Position numbers and translations under genes: made by a program
Shown: one piece after another, positions 38,277 through 52,300 of the stretch
Numbering within the stretch: the stretch's first letter is position 1
Layout: every line of letters starts with the position of its first letter
The notes under the pieces: model-generated
The model's database searches: none
What the model saw: the letters and a program-made list of their open reading frames with translations, nothing else
What the model was told of the DNA's origin: nothing
From: Psoroptes ovis
Taxonomy: Eukaryota > Arthropoda > Arachnida > Sarcoptiformes > Psoroptidae
Direction: 5' to 3'
NCBI GenBank assembly: GCA_002943765.1
Contig: PQWQ01000015.1
Location: 1,116,001 to 1,180,000, forward strand
DNA: 64,000 bases

Positions 38277-41200
38277 CAATGATTTTTAATGAAAAAAAAA
38301 TTTTATATTTTTATTAAATATTTTTTCCATCTTTCTCTCTCTCTCTATTTCTTTATTGATTTCTATTGTCAAAGTTTAAAATTTTCAAAGAAAAAAAATG
38401 CTTGCAATGAACGAACAAAAAGAAATGAAATGATAAAGATATGAAATAAAATAATTAATTGCCATGAAATTTTTCTATTAAATTCAACATTCGACATTCA
38501 AAATGTAATTATTTTGCCAAACAAAAACAACTACAACAACAACAATATCATTATATGAATATATCATTGAATAACGGGACAAGGTGAATAAATGAATTGA
38601 TAATGATAAAAGAAATAAAGGTGATAATAATAATGCTAATGACAATGATAATATCAATGAAAATGAATGAAATGGAAATAAACCTAGAAACAATTGTCAA
38701 TTGTTTTTATGTGTCATGATTTTATATGGATTTTTTGAAATATTTTGCTTTGTTTTTTTTGTTCTGTTTTATTTCGATTAAAAATGTATGAGATTTTTTC
38801 TTCAGTGAAAGATATTACAATAATTAGATTTACAATCGATTCGTTATCGTTGATCAAATATCAGCCGAAAAATGAATGAATGGATAAAATGAATAGAAAA
38901 AAGCTGACAACAAACATCTTGTCTTCAATCGAAAATAATTACCAAGAGAAATTACAATTTAAAAATAATTTTTTTCCCTTCAAAATAAAATACAATGAAA
39001 TTAAATGTGAACAACACACAGAATACCGCGACATTCTTCGACATGGGTAGTATTTAATATTAAACATGATATGAAACCGGATCTTCAAACATCTAAATGA
39101 AAAAAATAAAGGAAAATTATTCAACATGTTCAGATTGATGATTATCTAAATAATGAAAAGATGTAAAAGATGGAAGAAAACATCATGAAATGAAATAATA
39201 AGAATACGAAAAAACGACAAGTATGAAATGAATGTCCGCCTCAATCAAACAAATTTCTTCAATATTAAATGTTTATCAAATAATACGATGACGATGATGA
39301 TGATGTCCATAAAGAATGAACGAAATAACCGAAAAAATTGGTGGTAATTAGACTTTGAATGGCTGATGATGATGAAGAACAACAAATAATTTGAATTCAT
39401 TCATTCATTGATTCATCATCTTCATTCAATCTATTATTTTATTATATTTTTTATTTTATTTTTTTACATTTTATATTTTATTCATCATCGTCATGATAAT
39501 ATTAATAATAACAATAATAATCAACAATCAACAGGCGTAATTGTTGTTTACGTCCAAATTGAAAAATTGAAAAATATTAAAATAAAATTATTATTTTCTT
39601 TGTTCTTTTTTAGAGTAGTAATAATAATAATAATGATTATAATAATAATAAAACATCCTTATATTTTCTTAAAAATTTCATTTCAATTTTCAATTTTTCA
39701 ATAATTTCTATTGCTGCATCCTTTTTTTCCATTATTATCTTGATTTGATTTTATCTTCAAACTCAAACTCAAACACACAAACATTTAGTCAAGATAGTGT
39801 AGATAGACACTACAAACATACGCAGAACCGAAGAAACAGCATGATAATGACGATGATGAGGAACAACAAAATGATGATGTGGATGTGGATGATGATGGTA
39901 CAAACAAATGTAATTTTTCTTAAATAAGAATAAAATTACAGATATGAAATTATTTATTCATTCATTCATTTATTTGATGTTTACATGAATGAAATTATTG
40001 AATTATTTCAATTTTAAAAAAATGAAAAATAATAATGATGATTCAAAAATCAACCAGAAATTAGTTCATTGTGAATGAATGGCAATTTTTTTCAATTATC
40101 GATTTAAAAATTAGAAAATTAAATTTCTAAATTGAAAAGTGTCGATTAAATATTAAATATTGATGAATAAATCGATGGAAGAAAACCACCGGTAATTACT
40201 GAAATTACTTGTGTCGAGATAATTGGTCATTTTTCGATCATTATTCTCTTGAATGATGATGATTGGCAATGACCTTTCATTGCCTAATGATATTAATGAT
40301 AATGATGATAATAAAAATTCATCATCGAACACACATCGAATTGAATCGATAATTATGTTTAATATCGATTATTTTTCATTGAAGAAAAAAGAGAAGAATA
40401 ATGAACAATGAAATGAAGACAAGAAAAAGAAAATAATAATTTCAATTTATTTAATTTTTGATAATCATTGATTACATGACATTCATTTGTATTTGCATGA
40501 ATGAATGAATTCATATGAAATATTTCCGTTCATATTCAATCAATAGTTTATTACTCTCTTTGCCTCTATCTCTATGTGTTTGTATCTGTCTTTTGATTGC
40601 ATATATTATCATCAATGCAATTCATTTATAAGTTCATTGATATCACAATTATCGATTTAATAATTCATTTTGATTATTTTTTTGCCTTTCTCCGGTCTTT
40701 TCAATTCCGTTCTTGAACTAATTGAATAAATAAATAAATAAATAAATGATTGATTACAATCATTTGAAGAAGAAACAAGAATGAATGAAGAAGAAATACA
40801 AATTGAAATGTTTAAAGAAAAAACACCGAAAGAAATAAGAAAAAAAAATACCGAAACAGCACAGAAAACGTGTCGATATCATTAATCAAACGTTAAGTAT
40901 ATACGAAAACCTTGATAGACTTTATTATAAGAAAATTTACAACCACAAATAGCAACAACAACCACACACATTTCATTTATTCATTCAATACAACATCCAA
41001 TGCCTCTTTCAAAGAAGTAGGTGGTAAAATTAAAAGTTTAATTTTTGTATCTTCTTTTAATTTTTCAAAAAACAAAAATCAATCATTTCATTTTAAAATA
41101 AATACATCTCTGCCTGGTATTTAAGCGAGAGAGATTAAGATTGATTACATGAACAAACACCTTAGAAATAATGATATTTTCATTAAATTAAATTGAATTA

Positions 41201-43446
41201 ATTTATTCTCAAAATAAACAAAGTATAAAATGAAAATCAGATAATTCGGGCACAAAATCAAGATTTAAAAAATCAATTTTCAAATTTCAATGATAAAATT
41301 TCATTCAAAAATTGAAAAATAAAATCAATTTTTGCTCAATAATCATAGACGATCGTCCCGAATAATAATTACATACATTTCGAGAATTTCAATTTTCAAT
41401 TTTTTCAAACTTTTTAATTATGTTTCTTCAATAAAAGACCAGATGATACCTGATCACACACACAAACCACAGCCAACTGTGAACGAAAATGTGTCAAAAA
41501 ATGAGAAAAAAATGAGAAAAATGGCAAATGCAATTCGTGCCTAGTGTCTAATTACTTGTGGTGATGGTGTTGGCGGTGGCGATGATGGTCGTCGCTTCAT
41601 TTATTCATTCATTCATTGATTTAGTTGATTTTTTGTTTTGTTTCGCTTGCTCAAGATATAATATTTCATCACAAGAATTATGATTATGATTATAATTTAA
41701 ACAAAAATAAATCGAAATAAATAATTATAAAGCCGTGTATATGTGGTTGTATGTGTGTTTTATTCAAATGTTTGATAATAATAATGATAATGATAATTTC
41801 TTTCATATTTTTTCCACCAATTTTTTCCCATTTTGACAGGTTCAAATCAAAATAGAAAAAATTGATCAAAGAATAAAATGATAAAAGTATCTCAACCATG
41901 AACCACAATGCAATGATATACACGCAAAGTCAATGGTTTTTGGTTGCTTTGCATGTGTGCATTCATGTATTTGTGTGTTTAAGTGTTGGTTAATAATTTA
42001 GATGGTCAACTAAGAATTAAAACGAAATGAATAAGAAAAAAAATCCCAAAACTAATCATATATTTTGTGATCGATTCGATTGGTCGATGGCCGATATATT
42101 ATTATTATGGCTATTATAATTTCACATGAAATCTACAATATATCGTTTTGACAACACCTGTGAATAATGAAAATTTTCATTTTTTTCTCCAATTTTTTTC
42201 GGTGTTAATTTAAAATTCACGGGAACTAAAAATTCAAATATCAATAATCAAAGATAATCAATGATTTGAAGAGACAAAAACCTAGATATTTTCAATATCT
42301 TAGCGAATTAATTAGTCTATCTTGTGAGACAAATCAAGAAATTTAGGTTGAAAAAAATTTTTTCCAGAAAAAAAATCAAATCGATCAATCACTGGTCAAT
42401 TGGTCTGGCGCAGACCTGAGATAGATTTGTCTAGCTTTTACTGCACATAGGCAAATGATGAAACGATCAAATTATCAATCGATTGTAATTTGCGCTCTTC
42501 TGTCTCTTTTGTCTTTGAACAAACAAATATTTAAACATCACCCAAAAGAAATAATGATTAAACAAAATAATCGAAGAAAAAAAAATACAAGAAGCAATTT
42601 TCTTCATCATCTTTGATTTCTTTAATTTCATACAACAAGAAAAAATAAATAATAATAAATAAATTGGCAGGAAGTAATCAAATGTAATTATTGAAAATTG
42701 ATTGCAAATTATAATAGTAATAATAATAACGAATATAATGATGATGAAGAGAATGAAATGAATGATGGATAAAATATTGTGATTGTTCAATTAGAGGGAT
42801 ATTGGAAGATATTTGAAGCGAGAAAAGCAGAGAAAAATAATAATTTTTTTTATTATTGTTCGTATTGGTATTTTATTATTATCATTATTAAAACACAATT
42901 ATTATTATTATTATAATTTTAATTTGTTTTTCGTTGATTGGTGATGATTGTTTTCATTGATCAGTAATATAACATCTTTAATATTTCATATTTTTGTTTG
43001 AAGAGAGAAAATCGTAGAAAAGATTGAAATAATTCCACAGAAATAAATCATCATCATTGAATAATCATTCATTTAATCAATAATAATGGACACTAAATTA
43101 ATGATTGAATATATGGAAAAATGAAAAAAATGAAGTAAATGTGCTTCAATTGTTCAATTTGGTATGATTGAATATCTATTAATTTCCAATATTTTTTTTA
43201 TGTGGAATTATTCATTGTCTGAATACTTAGGGGTTTATTATTATCATTATTCTTTTGATTATTCATTAATTCTCTATGGAGTCTAATGTTCTTAACATTT
43301 GGCTTTGATTTATTTATTCATCAGTTTTTGTTTAATTTTGTCGGCATACAAACGTCATTATTTCATCAGAAAAAAATGAAAATCATCATTATTATTGGTA
43401 TCGGATTCGTGTTAAATTACTTTTCATACATTTTCTTGGGGTTTCG

Positions 43447-43470
43447 ATTCATTCATTCATTCATTCATTC
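43447..43470. repeat. (ATTC)n tetranucleotide repeat
   Basis: Six perfect ATTC units, a clean example of the commonest simple repeat in this window (others near 49290-49309, 39396-39412, 7-bp-scale copies throughout). Confidence 0.93.
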
Positions 43471-46400
43471 TTCACTTTACAATAAGCGAATTAGTAATTT
43501 AGTATTTATCTGTATTCTGTATTTTGACTTGATTCATCATCATCATCATCTTTATTATTATTATTATCATCATTATCATTACCTAATGATATTGACGCCT
43601 ATCTTGATCGGTGATCGATAATTATGATGGACAACAATCAAACTTTTCTCATTCTTTTTATTCATTTGCGCTAAATGAAAGACGACGACTTGTTGTTGTT
43701 GCTGCTGTTGCTGTTGTCCTTCAGTGTCGACAGTCTGGCTACAAATGATTATTATTATTATTGCTATGATTATAATTTACAATATGATTCTTGCAATGAG
43801 AGAATTTTCTTTAAAAAATCAAAAGAACAATTGACATCATTTGATTTCAATGATAGAAAGAAAGAATGAAATGAAAAAAAAAAATTCATTTTTTTTCATC
43901 AAAACTTCATTTCAATTAGACGAGATGATATATCCTGTTTGGAATTCATTGAGTTTTGTTTCGATTGATGAATTATCACGCAAATGAAAATCAAAGAAAA
44001 ACAACAACAAATGTATGGAGCATGGAATGTAATGAAATATTATGGACTATCAATAAAGGAAAAAACGGCCCAAAAACTAATCAAAAATCTTCATTATCTA
44101 ATTCATCATTGACTTCAGAGATTTTTAAAATTATTTTGAAAAAATATTTTTACACTTTGAGAAAAATATGAATGAATTTTTAGCTTTCCATCGGTCAAAT
44201 TGTAAACATCTTTTGAGACTTGAACCTCAAAGACTTCAAAAATAAAATAATGAAAAATTATCGAAATTTTTTTTTTCGATTATTTTCCAATATTTTCATT
44301 ATTTTTCAGGAAAACAACATTGAGAACACTACTATAAATCAAAATTACATTGTTTTTATTATTTGCTTTACATAAAATGTGAATAATGTATGTACGGACA
44401 TAAATTTATGTATTGCGTGCAGTTAATCATCATCATCATCATCGATACAAATTATTTTCATGATTAAAATACATACAATACAATACATTCAATCATATGG
44501 CGCCAATGTTTATTTATTTATTCATTCATTCATTATGATATTCATCAATCAGAGTCAATGGAATAATTTTCAGCTGTTTAATTGACAAATAATCAAAATA
44601 ATCGAGAAAAACTTATTAGAAAAAAAAACACTCAAATAAACAACAATCAACATACATTGAAACAACACAAATTACATCAATGAAAATTATGTTTGGAATA
44701 TGTTTAACATATATGAATGAAAATTGTATGAATGTAATAAGAAAAAATATTTGTTAGATTTAATAACTTTGACCTTATTGGATTCCTAATATTTATTTTC
44801 TTTCGATCGATGATGTCTATGACGATGATGATGATGATGAAAATAAATTGGTTTGTTTTTCACATATTCAAGAAAATATTGGACAAAAATGTGAAAAAAT
44901 AAAACAAATTATGAATGGTAAAATAATCAAACATTTTTTTTTTATTTGAAAAATTATACTTTTATTTCATCTTATAAGTGGAAAGAAAATCTTGTAAAAA
45001 TACAAATAAAAACAATTATTTTCATATTTCAAGCATAACTTGTGTCTTCTTCTTCTTCATCAACATTGATTGCCGATAATGATGTCAGATATGATTGTCG
45101 ATATTTGAAAATAATGATAATGATAAAAATAAAAGATTTTAACTTTTTAACTTTTTGATAAATCAATGAATGAATAAATAGCGATTGAATGAATGAATTT
45201 ATGAATCAAAATGAATGAAACGAGGTGGAACAACCTAAAATTTTCCCTAATTTTTCTCCTTTGAATTTTTCTTGTAATAAATTAAAACTAATATTTGAAA
45301 CAAATTGTTACAATTTTTCTGCCATTCATTCATTTAGTCTGGTCGAGTGTCCAGAACTATTTCATTTCACAGGGAAAATGGACGAAATCGGGGAAAAATG
45401 AAATAAAAATAATTCAAAGCGCCAAATTCGTGCAAAATACAATTAATATAATGTTTTTCAGTTTTTTTTCTGGCATTTTAATCAAAAAATGATAATAAAA
45501 ATAATAATCACGAATATTATTTCAAAAATATCCAATTGTTCTTCTTCCACATAGAATTTCAATGAGGCAAATGCATGTATTAATATGCATGGACCAAAAT
45601 TTGAATTTGCCCATTTGGTGAATTCATTTTTTTTTGGTCAATCAATGAATTGGTGAATCGAAGGAGGAAAAAAAAGTAATTAGAATTAGTGTTTTTATCA
45701 ATTTTTTTTATTGTTTGATTGAAACTATCAAAAAACACCCTCACATTTGACTATTGGTAAATCGATTGTGATTAAAAAACCAATCATTTTCATTTCAATT
45801 TGATTGTAAAGTGTTAATGTGCCAACTCGAACAAATGAAAATTGAAATTGAAACAACGGACCAAAAATTGAAGAAAAGAAGAATTAAAGATAATCATACT
45901 AGACATGATTTGATTACATTAATTTTCAATGTGATAAAAGTGTTGATTTATGGATAGAAAAAAAATTAATGATTCAAAGCAAATAATAAAGGAAAAAAAT
46001 GTCTAAAAATAACATTTGAATTGACAAGACATTTCGAAATATTCATCACCATTCACCATTCATCATCATCATCATTCAATTCTAATGAATAATGTTTGTT
46101 GTCGTTATATAAAGATTGAATGAACTAAATGAATTCAATAAATGAATGGAAAAAGAAAACATTTATATAACTCAATGAATACACATTTGAATTTGGTATT
46201 GAATGGGGTTTGTTTGTCTGTACGTTTGTTTGTTTATTCGCAAAATTGAATTTGAAATATTTGAATCACAAACAATGATATGTATTTTTTTTTTTTTTGT
46301 CTCCTATTATTCATTTTACATCACAAACAAACAAACATTATCAGATCAAAGATGTTTGGAGAAGTAAAAATAATAACAAAAAAAAATTTAGATTTTTCAT

Positions 46401-49400
46401 TTCATTTCATTTCATTTTGATTTTTTTTATTTTTATTTTTGAAAAAAATTTCAAAAAATAAACATAAATTGAATTCATATTCATTCATCAGCAACAACAA
46501 CAACAACAAATGTAATGTAAACATTTGGAAAATGAATACAAATTCATTTGAATATCATTTGTGAATTCGTAAATTTGAATAAACAAAACAAAAAATGAAA
46601 TGAATGAAAAGTAAACAACCATTTGAATGAATCGAAAAAACGAATTTAAATTTTTCAAATGATTGGAATTGAATGAAAAAAAAAATCTTGTCATCAAAAC
46701 TTGGTTAATTATTCACAATGAAAGAATAATTTGACATTGATCACATGCGTGAAGGCGTCTCTGACGCTTGAAGATCGCTCAAAATAATGCAGTATCATCA
46801 ATGTTTCATGGTTTATTGTTGAAATTAGAGATAAAGTTTGGTCAGCTGTCTATCATGTGAATGCTTAATGGTGTTAATGAAGAACAAAAGAGAACAAAAG
46901 AATCATAAATGAAATAATGTTCACAAATGACACGTTTAAATTATTCAATTTTTTTTCAATAATAATCGTCGAATTAAATCTGCATAGAATCTTGGATTAT
47001 CAAAAATTTGCAGAAAATCATCAATTTCAAAGCATTAATGATAGTCTTAAGAATCATTATAATGAATCGATAATTATTTTGAATTTCATAAATTCATTTG
47101 AGTTCAATTTTAAATTTGAAATCATTTAAAAACTTCGCTAAATTACTTTGTCCCAGTTTCAATTGGAAAATTGAATAAATGAACCAATGAGAAAAGAATG
47201 TATGAAGAAAATATCAGAAGGAAAAATCATTAAAAGTAATTGACTAAACAAAGAAGCAAATTATTTGAATTTATATTCGAGTTTTTGAAATAAAATTCAA
47301 TTTAAATTTTGAAAATTAAAATTTAAAAATTTCATTTCTTCGTTTATAAATGTCATTAAAAAAATATGACAATGACATTATTATTATGATAATAATCATT
47401 ATCATAGATATGAGAATCAATACACACACACACAGACACAGACAAACACACATCATTGACATTGTTTAGATTGGAAAATGCACCAAAGAAAATTAAAAAA
47501 TTTTTATTATCATTCATTTCATGTCATATTTACTTTGATTTTATATTATTTGATTCGATTATTCGTGATCATTGCAATGATATAATGAAATTATAACGGA
47601 AATTTCGTTTTTTTCAATTAAAATTTTCGATTGAAAATTATGAAAAATATAATTATTATTCATAATATTTTTTATGGCATTTCAGGTATTTTCTATGCAT
47701 GTATTATTATGTTTGTGTGTAAATAATTGTTCTTGATGATGAACATTTTTTTGTGTAGAAATATTTTATACATTTTCACCATTGATATTGCATTGGCAAT
47801 GATGATTATAATAATAATGAGTATGGGGGACAAACAGCGGTGGAGGAAAATTTTGGACAATTTTTTCTCCATTGATTCATTCATTCATTATTATCCACAT
47901 GATTTTTTCGTCCATAATTCATTGACATTATCCTTGATAATTTGAATTTTTTCAATTTTTAATTTAAATATTTTGAAGGAAATTATTATTTTACTCGAAT
48001 CATGTATGTGTGTATCAATTATACATTTTGATAGACAGAAAACATGAAAAAATTTTACGAAAATAGTTGGACAAAATTTTTAATTATCAATTATCAATTT
48101 TAAATTTCATTTGAAATATTTAATTTGAATTATTTCGAAAATAAATTGATCAAATCAAGAAAAAGGACAAAATTTTTTTTATTGGCAATTAAGAGAAAAT
48201 CGAAGACCAATTCGTTCACTTATTCTTATAATTTACTTTTAGAAATTTTCATCAATTTATTAAAAAATTTCCAATGATTTATGCAAATCAAATATTTGAA
48301 AATAAATTCAAGAGAAAATTGCATAAATGCATTGTTTTCGTCCAATAAAATGAATTCGAAAGACATCAGAAAAAAGGCAAAATTTTTGCATTTCAAAATC
48401 AGTTTAAAACAAGTTTGAAAAATTACACAAAAAAGTAATTATGTTTTGCTTCACTGAATATTTGGAGCCACAATATAATTTACTAGTTTATTTCTAGTTT
48501 TAAATTAGAACTAATTTCATAAAATTTTTTCGAAATAAAAATAAAAAACTTGTTCATTAAACACATAATAAACACAGCTCTCAAGCAGGTGGAGCATATG
48601 TATAGCAGCCATCATTTCATTCACAATTTTGTTCATATTCATATTCGTATTTGTATTCATTTATCTAATTTTAATTAGTTTCTCTCCATCTTTTCCCATC
48701 TCTCTATTCTATATGTGTTCTACAATTTCACCTTTATTATCAGCAAAGGTTGTATCATTTCGACATGAGGGGATGAATTTTCAGGAAATATTCAAAAACA
48801 CACACAACACCCCCTATATTCATTCAATAATTGCTCATCCGTACAGTTTTATTCATTCAAATTTTATAGTAATTCAAACACATTAATATACGAATGAAAC
48901 TAATCTAAATTTAGAGTTTAAAATACACGGGAATATCGAAAAATATTGAAATCTTGTTTGTTGGTTGTTCGTTGTTACAACAAAAGTTTCGAAGAATCAA
49001 AAATTATCATTTCAAATGAATGAATTCTTATTACAGCTATTATTATTATTATTAGCCATCAATATTTATTCAAAGAAAATTGCTCGAATTAAATTTTGAT
49101 CATCCTTAATCATGATAATAATGATAACAATGATGATGATAATGATAATCATTGTCTTTCAATGAGAAGAAAAAGAAGAAAAAATTCAAAATTCAATTCA
49201 AGCTTGAAATTTGAAAATTCTCATGTACAAGAAACTCAACAAACTTGAATCTATCTCTCTCTCTTTTTATATTCTCAATGAGAAAACCATGAATGAATGA
49301 ATGAATGAACGAGAGAAATAAATACTAATCATTATCATCATCATTCATTCATTCATGATTGGCCCGAACAACAGCAACAGCAAACATAGACACAATTAAT

Positions 49401-52189
49401 GGTCCATCTCTTCACAGTTCGATATTCATTGAATCAATGCGAAGAAAATGAAGAAAATAATTTTCTAATTTCTTCTAAATAAATAAATATAACATGATAT
49501 ACATTATGAATACATTTTACACACACAAAAACAAATACTTGGGGTGAATTAAACAACAGAGAGAGGAGTTTTCCACCATCACAATTACCACCAAGCATAC
49601 TAAATAATACAATGTTTATATGTTTATATCTCGTTGTTCATTTTACTTTAGTTGTTTATGTTGTTTTCATTCATTCATTCATTATTATTTCTTAAAGACA
49701 ATCAATTCAGATTTAATGATAAACATTATTATCATTATCATTATTATTATGATTATTAGACACTATAACACGATGAATTTCTTCCATCTTACATACACAA
49801 ACACACCAATGCACACCTTTTAGTCGATAACTAAATCATTTTCATATAAAACATGTCTCATTATCATTAAAAGCTGAAAAAAATGGCCAAAATGTATGTA
49901 TCATTGACAGCAACAACAATAAACAACAATGTTGAATAAGAAAAACAATTATTTTCATTATTATTTTATTTCCTAATTGTTTTTTTTTCGAAAAAATGAA
50001 AAATTAAACGAAAAAACGATTAATTTGGGCGTCATTTTTTGACTTAGGAATTCATTTATTTTTCATATCAAAGAACAATAATGAAACGTCGATTAAAGAA
50101 ATTGAACGTCGTCAATATATAATAATGATAATATTCACGACGTTAATGAAACATTTTTTCGATTTTTTCTAATTTTTTCTGATGATAAAAGAAAAGGCAA
50201 AAAAAAACAACAAGAGGAGAAAAAACCCATTAAAAAATTCATAACCTGTCTTGTGTAATGATAATGATGATGATAATAATATTTGATATCACAGGGCTTT
50301 ACGCGCGAACAGCAATCTTTGAACAACAGCGTTCAATATTGCCATCATCATCATCATCATCACAACAGCATTATTCATTTTTTTCAATATTTTCATTTAC
50401 AGAAAAAAAACGAAAACAAAAAAAAAACGAGAAAACAAATTTATATTTTTTCCATCTTTCTCCCTTTCATTTCATAGGCTTTTGTTGTCATTATCTTCAT
50501 TATTATTATCGATATTATTATTAATTGATTACAGCAACAGCAGCAACTACAAAAGCAGTGAAAATTAAAAATTGAAATTTTCGAAAATTTAAGAAACGGA
50601 AAAAGCGTAAAAATTTGAAAGGAATGTAACAGGGTATTGTGGAACATCCAAAAAGAATCAATGTTTTTCAATAAAAACCAAACCAAATGAATCACTGATC
50701 ATATGAACATCAACATCGATGCGAAAGCGATCCAAAGGGAGAGCCACAAAGCACCCCGAGAGGGAAGAAAAGAGCATCCAAATGAAAAGTGAAAATAATG
50801 AAAATCAAAAAAAACGGGAAATGAACACAAAACAAAACATAGAAAAACACAAACATTGACTAATGGTCATTTGTATTATTAATATTATTATCATTGAAAA
50901 CATTATCAAATCGATTGACAATAATAATAATCAATTTGAAATTTGAAGAAATTGAAGAAATAATTGAAAACAATGAATTTTAGAGTTTTGTAGATGAGCT
51001 AGAAAAATGTATGTTTGTATGTGTGTCTGTGAGTGTAAATTTCACAATACAATTTGTGAAAAATTAATTTAAATCAAATGAAATGTTTCAAACACACACA
51101 AAAAAAACATGTCAAAATAGCACTAATAATAATAATAATAATGATAAAAATACATTATTACAAATCATCATTATATAATTAATTATAAGCCATCTATTTT
51201 AAAATTAATTTTTAAACAATTTTTTTTTGATTCAATGAAATGTGAATCCAAGGAGAAATAAATAATGAAATGTAATGTAATAATGTAATGAAATCTTAAG
51301 AGAGAAATGAAACAAAGCACTGAGAAGAAACATTGAATCAATTTATAATTGATGAAATTAATTTCGATTTACAATTACAGCGAACAGCGAGAACAGCAAT
51401 ATCTTAGGAGCAAGGCACCAATAGAAGAAATCATTCAACCAAATATCTTAAATGTACAGTTTTTTTTGGGTTTTTTAATATCGGAAATTTGGATTCTTAT
51501 TTCTTCAAACTAGTCACAATTATTTTCATTCATTCACTATTCGTTTGCTTGTTTGTCAATGTTATCATAATACAGCAAAATACAAATACAGATTTTCACT
51601 CAGAATTCACACCAATTATGACTGAAAAAATTAGAAAAATCGCACCTTACTTTGTTTCCTCGTGGTTGTTGACATCGAGCTGAGAGATGAGATCGTTGAA
51701 AATTTGGCGGATTTTCTGGTGATTTTTGACGATTATTCAGTTTCAGTCATTGTCATGTATTTCTATTTTATAAAATGCTTTTTTTCAGAAAAATTTTATT
51801 CACAAAAAATATCAAAAATAAAACAATGTTCATATTGGAAAAGTTATTTGAAGAAAAAAAAATCAATTGATTCAATCAAAAATAAAAACAATGATAATCA
51901 TTGATCACTGATCACTAATCATTGAATTGTTTTGATGAGCTCAAAATGAATGACTGCTATGGGAATGAATGAACAAGAAATCAATGATTTTTTCTTTTTT
52001 GTTTTATTTTTTTCTTGTCAAAAGGTGATGATTAAATGTTTAAAAATTCTAAAAACTACCAATAATCAATGAACAAACGAATAACGATGATGATGATGAA
52101 CATGACAATGATATGGTTGATTTGTTGAAAATTAGTTGAGAAAATTAATCAAAATGAAATTTCTTTTTTTTTTTGGAAAAAAACGAAAA

Positions 52190-52300
52190 CAACTTCGAAA
52201 ATTTTGGGTGCGAATGGGCCAATCAGTCGTTCTCGTGTACCCATCGACAGATGCCGCCGTCAAACCTTTTCGAAGACGATTTCGAAAAAACGAGATTGAT
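52190..52300. promoter_or_regulatory. Promoter-like G+C island
   Basis: Contains GGGCCAATCAG, a full NF-Y/CCAAT-box match, overlapping TCAGTC (arthropod initiator-like), then GATGCCGCCGTC, all in about 80 bp of markedly higher G+C. Short open frames cross it on both strands, as expected from reduced A+T. No downstream gene is identified, so the role is uncertain. Confidence 0.25.

Larger units (their letters stand above)
27900..41540. other. AT-rich non-coding stretch, middle of the gene desert
   Basis: No gene supported. It contains two CTCF-like cores (27953-27963, 37917-37926), a G+C-richer patch at 32095-32190, a TAGA run near 34473-34490, (ATG)n at 35790-35812 and (CAT)n at 36461-36482, a (GTT)n tract (38254-38276) and an extended CTG/CAG hairpin (37132-37182). 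The open frame 35606-36052 (minus) is built from AAT/GTT-type repeats and trans-frame simple sequence, so it is not called. Confidence 0.6.
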
